From NCBI GenBank assembly GCA_021827805.1, contig JAKAUG010000487.1, positions 1-8,828 on the forward strand: 8,828 bases of DNA, written 5' to 3'. The notes below the pieces were generated by a model. That model made no database searches, was not told the origin of the DNA, and worked only from the letters and a program-made list of their open reading frames with translations. Position 1 is the stretch's first letter, and every line of letters starts with the position of its first letter. Shown piece by piece: positions 5,813-8,828 of the stretch. This DNA is from Bacillota bacterium (GTDB taxonomy: Bacteria > Bacillota > Sulfobacillia > RBS10-35 > JAJYVN01). Both the position numbers and the translations under genes were made by a program.

Positions 5813-6805
5813 GTGCTGCTCGTCGCCGTGACCCTTCCGGGGCTCGAAAGCTTTGCGCTCGGGGAATGCAGGGCTGCCGGCCTGGAGATCGGGGAGGTGG
5901 AGGACGGCTGGCTTGAGGTGCGTGGCGACCCCGAGCGGCTGGAGGCCGCGGGTACCATTCGCGCCCTGGCCGAGCCGGTCTGGATCGGTGAGCCCACAGC
6001 GTTGCCCGCCTCCCTGCCCCATGCCAGCGGGCTGTGGTTCGAGGGCCAGCTGCAGAACCAACGTCCGCGGTGCGAGGCCGTCCGCGACGAGGTGGCGCGC
6101 CTGGCCGGTGGAGCGCGGCTCGTCGCGCCCTCGGAGCCGCCGGGGCTCCTCGCCATCCTGAACCGGCAGGGCCGCCTGCTCGTGGCCCGGGCTCTTAGCT
6201 GGGGACTCGAGCACCGGAGGCCCTACCGCGTGGCCCTGATGGCCCGTTCCCTGAATCCCGCCATGGCGCGCGCCCTGGCCATGGCGACGCGGGCCCGTCC
6301 CGGCGACCGTTGCTGCGACCCCTTCTGCGGCTCGGGTACGGTCCTTGCGGAACGGGCGCTGCTTGGGGACTGCCGGCTGGTGGGGCTGGACCTGGACCCC
6401 CGGGCGCTGGATGCCGCCGGCCGCACACTCTCTGGTTTCGCGGCCCAGGGTTGGGAGGTCGAGCTCGTGCAGCGGGACGCCCGCGCGACGGGCCTGGAGG
6501 CGGGCAGCTGCGAGGCGGTGGCCACCAACGCCCCCTTCGGTCACCGCCAGGGGAGCGCAGCGGACAATGCCAGCCTCTACCCGGCCGCGATGCGGGAGGC
6601 GGCCCGGATCCTGCGTCCCGGTGGCCGGCTGGTGCTGCTCACCTCCGACCGCAGGCACCTGGCCCAGGCGGCCAGGGCGTGCCGCACCTGGCTGGAGCCC
6701 CGCTCCCAGGTGCAGACATGGCTCTCCGGTCTGCTCCCGACGCTGGCCGTCTATGACCGGACCCGCGCGCGGCCGCCTCTGGCCGCGGAGGGCTCCACCC
6801 AGTAG
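5813..6805 (+). CDS. SAM-dependent RNA methyltransferase, THUMP/UPF0020 superfamily
   Basis: The 330-residue protein probably methylates a base, most likely guanine N2, in tRNA or rRNA. Residues 1-60 (MLLVAVTLPGLESFALGE, then GTIRALAEPVW) resemble the N-terminal ferredoxin-like and THUMP region of RlmL/Trm14-type enzymes. Residues about 135-315 form the Rossmann methyltransferase: HRRPYRVALMARSLNPAMARALA, motif I DPFCGSGT at 169-176, the ribose-binding acidic loop GLDLDP at 191-196, D222 in QRDAR, and motif IV TNAPFGHR at 238-245. Motif IV usually reads NPPYG or DxPFG, so NAPFG is a variant closer to the Trm11/Trm14 side. The start is GTG at 5813. It is transcribed divergently from the toxin-antitoxin operon and converges with the sulfur cluster, leaving 27 nt between stops. 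I see no independent promoter that avoids the operator. Exact substrate unknown. Confidence 0.87.
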   Translation: MLLVAVTLPGLESFALGECRAAGLEIGEVEDGWLEVRGDPERLEAAGTIRALAEPVWIGEPTALPASLPHASGLWFEGQLQNQRPRCEAVRDEVARLAGGARLVAPSEPPGLLAILNRQGRLLVARALSWGLEHRRPYRVALMARSLNPAMARALAMATRARPGDRCCDPFCGSGTVLAERALLGDCRLVGLDLDPRALDAAGRTLSGFAAQGWEVELVQRDARATGLEAGSCEAVATNAPFGHRQGSAADNASLYPAAMREAARILRPGGRLVLLTSDRRHLAQAARACRTWLEPRSQVQTWLSGLLPTLAVYDRTRARPPLAAEGSTQ

Positions 6806-6810
6806 GCGGA

Positions 6811-6822
6811 CCGCGCCCGCGG
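6811..6822. other. minor GC hairpin between convergent genes
   Basis: CCGCG, CC and CGCGG give a 5-bp stem with a tight 2-nt loop in the 27-nt gap between the methyltransferase stop and the stop of the unknown gene. No T-run follows on either strand, so it is at best a weak bidirectional terminator. Confidence 0.2.
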
Positions 6823-6832
6823 CACGCCCCTC

Positions 6833-7312
6833 TCAGAGCGAGACGACGAGGTTTTCCACCTGGATGCCCAGGCGGTCCAGACGCAGTTGCACATCGCCCC
6901 GATCCGTCTCCAGGAGCAGGCGATGACCCGACGGGCCCTCGGCGCTCAGCGTCACGGCTTTGAGCACGGCCCCCTCAAGGGCCGCGGTCAGGGCTGCGCT
7001 GACGGCCTCGGCCTGCCGGACCCTGGCCCTGCCCGCCGGGGTCTTGGCATACAGGCCCAGAGCCATGGTCTGGGCCGCGCGGCCGTGCAGCTCCAGCAGG
7101 CGCCCCGTGCCGAGCCCCAGGGTCAGGACCTGCTCCAGGGCGGGCAGCGCGTTCTCTGGTACCTCGCCCTGCCGCAGGGCGTCGGCCACGCGGGCCAGGC
7201 CCTGGGCCGCCCGGCCTTCAGGCGGGAGGGCGCGCAGCAGGGCGCGAACCTCCTGGGTCAGGATCTCTTCCAGGGCGGGGTCGACACGCAGGGACCCTCC
7301 CGCCGCCTCCAC
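6833..7312 (-). CDS. unknown protein in the sulfate assimilation cluster
   Basis: I do not recognise this 159-residue protein. Residues about 10-118 are mostly helical and rich in Ala, Leu, Glu and Arg, with no transmembrane segment or signal peptide. Residues about 118-157 look like a small beta sheet (VTLSAEG, HRLLLETDRG, VQLRLDRLGIQVENLVV). There are no cysteines, so it is not a thioredoxin-like or Fe-S partner. The coding case rests on its strong ribosome binding site, its position 23 nt after the cysH stop on the same strand, and a coherent amphipathic pattern. It is probably cotranscribed with cysH and the sulfite reductase gene, which suggests but does not prove a role in sulfur assimilation. 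The start is GTG at 7312. Confidence 0.75.
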   Translation of the reverse strand: MEAAGGSLRVDPALEEILTQEVRALLRALPPEGRAAQGLARVADALRQGEVPENALPALEQVLTLGLGTGRLLELHGRAAQTMALGLYAKTPAGRARVRQAEAVSAALTAALEGAVLKAVTLSAEGPSGHRLLLETDRGDVQLRLDRLGIQVENLVVSL

Positions 7313-7318
7313 CGCGAT

Positions 7319-7325
7319 CCCTCCT
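7319..7325 (-). promoter_or_regulatory. ribosome binding site of the unknown gene
   Basis: AGGAGGG on the minus strand is 6 nt before the GTG at 7312. It is among the strongest such sites in the window and is the main support for translation of the unknown protein. Confidence 0.7.
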
Positions 7326-7335
7326 CGGCCCGCGC

Positions 7336-8151
7336 TCAGGATTGGGGCTGGCGCCCGCGCGCGACATCGTCGAGCAGGGCGTCGAGCTCATGCTCGAACC
7401 CCCCGGTCTCCAGGGCGCAGTGCATGCCGCACTCCTTGGGCGCGCCCCGCTCCCACCACCAGCGACCCGCGCGGGGATCCTCCCCCGGTTGGGTCGGACG
7501 TGTGCAGCAGGCGCAGCCGATGCTCGTGTACCCCTCGGCGTACAGGGCGTGGGTCGGCACGTCGTTGTTGCGGATGTACTCCCAGACGTCCTCGTGGATC
7601 CAGTCGGCCAGCGGGCTGAGTTTGAGGATCCCGTCATGGTCGTGGTCCACATCGATCTTGCGGATGTTGCTCCGTGTCGGCCAGTGCTCGCGCCGCAGAC
7701 CGGTGATCCAGCCGTCCAGGTCCACCAGCTTGCGCCGCAGGGGTTCGACCTTGCGGACCTCGCAGCAGAGCAGGCGTTGCGGCACGCTCTTGTAAAAGAG
7801 GTTTGGACCATGGCGGGTTGTCAGGCGCGCCAGTTGCTCGGCGTCCGGGTGGAGCACCTCGAACTCGACCCCATAGCGCTCGCGCACGCGGTCGATGAGG
7901 TCGTAGGTCTCCTGCGGCAGCCGGCCGGTGTCCACGGTGAAGACGCGCACCCTGGGGTCGATGCGCCAGGCCATGTCCAGCAGAACAAGGCTCTCCGCCT
8001 GCAGGGAACTGCACACGGCCACCCGCTCGCCCAGGGTCTCCAGGGCCCATGCCAGAAGGTTCTGTGCGGGTTGGTCGTCGAAACGCACCGCCAACTCGCC
8101 CACCTCGCAGTCGTCCAAGAGGAGCCGATGGCCGCCCGTGATCTCCTCCAA
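7336..8151 (-). CDS. cysH: assimilatory adenylyl-/phosphoadenylyl-sulfate reductase, Fe-S type
   Basis: The enzyme reduces activated sulfate (APS or PAPS) to sulfite with electrons from thioredoxin, in the cytosol; sulfite then passes to the reductase encoded just upstream. The 271-residue protein shows the nucleotide-binding loop SSLQAE at 48-53, VDTGRLPQETY at 73-83, the cysteine pair C129-C130, a second pair in IGCACC (C213 and C216), and the catalytic ECG motif with C241. The CC...CxxC set indicates a [4Fe-4S] cluster, characteristic of APS reductases and Fe-S PAPS reductases and absent from the E. coli-type PAPS enzyme; APS is the more likely substrate. The only start in this frame after the upstream stop is TTG at 8151, preceded by GGGGGG. 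A GTG at residue 17 is an alternative. The N-terminus is therefore the least certain part. Confidence 0.93.
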   Translation of the reverse strand: MEEITGGHRLLLDDCEVGELAVRFDDQPAQNLLAWALETLGERVAVCSSLQAESLVLLDMAWRIDPRVRVFTVDTGRLPQETYDLIDRVRERYGVEFEVLHPDAEQLARLTTRHGPNLFYKSVPQRLLCCEVRKVEPLRRKLVDLDGWITGLRREHWPTRSNIRKIDVDHDHDGILKLSPLADWIHEDVWEYIRNNDVPTHALYAEGYTSIGCACCTRPTQPGEDPRAGRWWWERGAPKECGMHCALETGGFEHELDALLDDVARGRQPQS

Positions 8152-8190
8152 CCTGGCACCCCCCGCGCAGCGTTCGTGTCCCGCAGTGCT

Positions 8191-8828
8191 CTAGGCGCCA
8201 GCGGCGATCGCCGCCAGCTCCTGATCGCTCTTGCGTTCGAAGAAGGAACGGGACGTCTCCGCTGGGCCCCGCTCGGCGAGGTAGGCGGCGACCAGGCGCC
8301 GCACATGGTCGGTGACCACGTCGGTGGGCACACGCCGGAGCACCGGGCGCCCGATGGCCGCCTCGCCGCCCTGTCCGCCCCGCAGGAAAATGTCGTAGGC
8401 CTCGACCTTCTGCTGGCCGGCCCCCCGCAGCGTGGTGCCCTGCAGCCCGATATCCCCGATGAAGTGGTGGGCACAGGCGTGGGGGCAGCCATCGAGGTTC
8501 AGGCGCAGCCCTTCCACCTGGGTGCCGAAGCTCTGCTCCAGAGCGCGGACGATCTCCGCCAGTTTCGTCTTGGTTTCCCCGACCGCGTAGTTGCAGAGGG
8601 GACTGCCCGTGCAGCCGATGGCCGACCCGCGGAGCGCCCCGGCATCCACGGGCAGGCCCAGGTCCGCCGTGGCCCGGACGGCGTCGGCCAAGCGACCCTC
8701 GGGGATGTCCGTCAGGATCAGGTTCTGCTGCCTGGTGAGGCGGATGCCGCCCTCCCAGGACTCGGCCAGGTCGGCCAGGGCCTGCATCTGGCTTCCGCCG
8801 CAGATTCCCAAGAAGACGGGCAGGCCCA
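8191..8828 (-). CDS. siroheme/[4Fe-4S] sulfite reductase, C-terminal part (truncated by window edge)
   Basis: This is the C-terminal 211 residues of a ferredoxin-type sulfite (or nitrite) reductase; the reading frame stays open through the right edge (GLPVFLGICGGSQ...), so the true start is outside. Sulfite reductase converts sulfite to sulfide with six electrons. The fragment includes IRLTRQQNLILTDIPE, a half-domain hallmark, and both cluster-binding motifs: CTGSPLC with CX5C spacing followed by NYAVGETK, and GCPHACAHH with CX3C spacing. These four cysteines hold the [4Fe-4S] cluster coupled to siroheme. Nitrite reductases share these motifs, but cysH starting 39 nt downstream on the same strand points to sulfite. 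In many proteobacteria a small DUF934 gene separates this gene from cysH; it is missing here. The stop is TAG at 8193-8191. Confidence 0.9.
   Translation of the reverse strand, partial: GLPVFLGICGGSQMQALADLAESWEGGIRLTRQQNLILTDIPEGRLADAVRATADLGLPVDAGALRGSAIGCTGSPLCNYAVGETKTKLAEIVRALEQSFGTQVEGLRLNLDGCPHACAHHFIGDIGLQGTTLRGAGQQKVEAYDIFLRGGQGGEAAIGRPVLRRVPTDVVTDHVRRLVAAYLAERGPAETSRSFFERKSDQELAAIAAGA

Noticed and set aside
3455..6658. A minus-strand frame open for over 1000 codons across the DUF4038, toxin, antitoxin and methyltransferase genes
   Set aside because: Only the part from the ATG at 4909 matches a known protein. Upstream of it the frame is an antisense or out-of-frame shadow of better-supported genes; high GC removes stop codons.
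8191..8828. Nitrite reductase rather than sulfite reductase
   Set aside because: The shared cluster motifs cannot separate the two, but the immediately downstream cysH makes sulfite the more likely substrate. The missing N-terminal half would help decide.
1..8828. Insertion sequence, phage, integrase or attachment site around the toxin-antitoxin region
   Set aside because: No transposase or recombinase is present, and I found no matching terminal repeats flanking 3304-5812.

Overview
The window is a GC-rich bacterial chromosome segment with tightly packed genes, GTG and TTG starts, and clear Shine-Dalgarno sites. Gene content (assimilatory sulfite reductase plus Fe-S-type CysH, an EAL protein, a VapC-type toxin-antitoxin pair, a class I dihydroorotase beside a short PyrE) fits a proteobacterium, perhaps a high-GC gammaproteobacterium. 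That assignment is inference; no rRNA or other diagnostic marker is present. I see no tRNA, rRNA, CRISPR array or insertion sequence.

Layout. (1) 123-2154, plus strand: two pyrimidine biosynthesis genes, pyrC-type dihydroorotase and pyrE orotate phosphoribosyltransferase, acting two steps apart in UMP synthesis (dihydroorotate dehydrogenase, between them, is not here). (2) 2164-3303, minus strand: an EAL-domain c-di-GMP phosphodiesterase with a cysteine-bearing PAS domain at its C-terminus, tail-to-tail with pyrE. (3) 3304-3454: a short gene-free stretch with a striking 44-nt interrupted palindrome. (4) 3455-5753, minus strand: an apparent three-gene operon made of a ribbon-helix-helix antitoxin, a PIN/VapC toxin that overlaps it by 4 nt, and, 14 nt further on, a DUF5060/DUF4038 glycosidase-like protein whose expected catalytic residues look substituted. 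(5) 5754-5812: a compact divergent control region with three tandem 8-bp TATCG-type repeats forming a near-perfect palindrome, lying inside the -35/-10 spacer of a predicted toxin-antitoxin promoter and immediately before the ribosome binding site of the divergent gene. (6) 5813-6805, plus strand: a class I SAM-dependent RNA methyltransferase of the THUMP/UPF0020 (RlmL/Trm14-like) superfamily. (7) 6833-8828, minus strand: the assimilatory sulfate reduction cluster, with a truncated siroheme sulfite reductase gene, cysH, and a small conserved-looking unknown gene, apparently cotranscribed.

The ordinary parts are UMP synthesis and sulfate assimilation. The parts worth attention are the toxin-antitoxin operon with an appended glycosidase-like gene, its operator shared at least physically with an RNA methyltransferase gene, the inverted domain order of the EAL-PAS protein, the large palindrome upstream of it, and a 28-nt-period duplication that forms the end of the glycosidase-like gene. 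I did not find a clearly new multi-gene system; the three-gene toxin-antitoxin operon with its operator is the best candidate.
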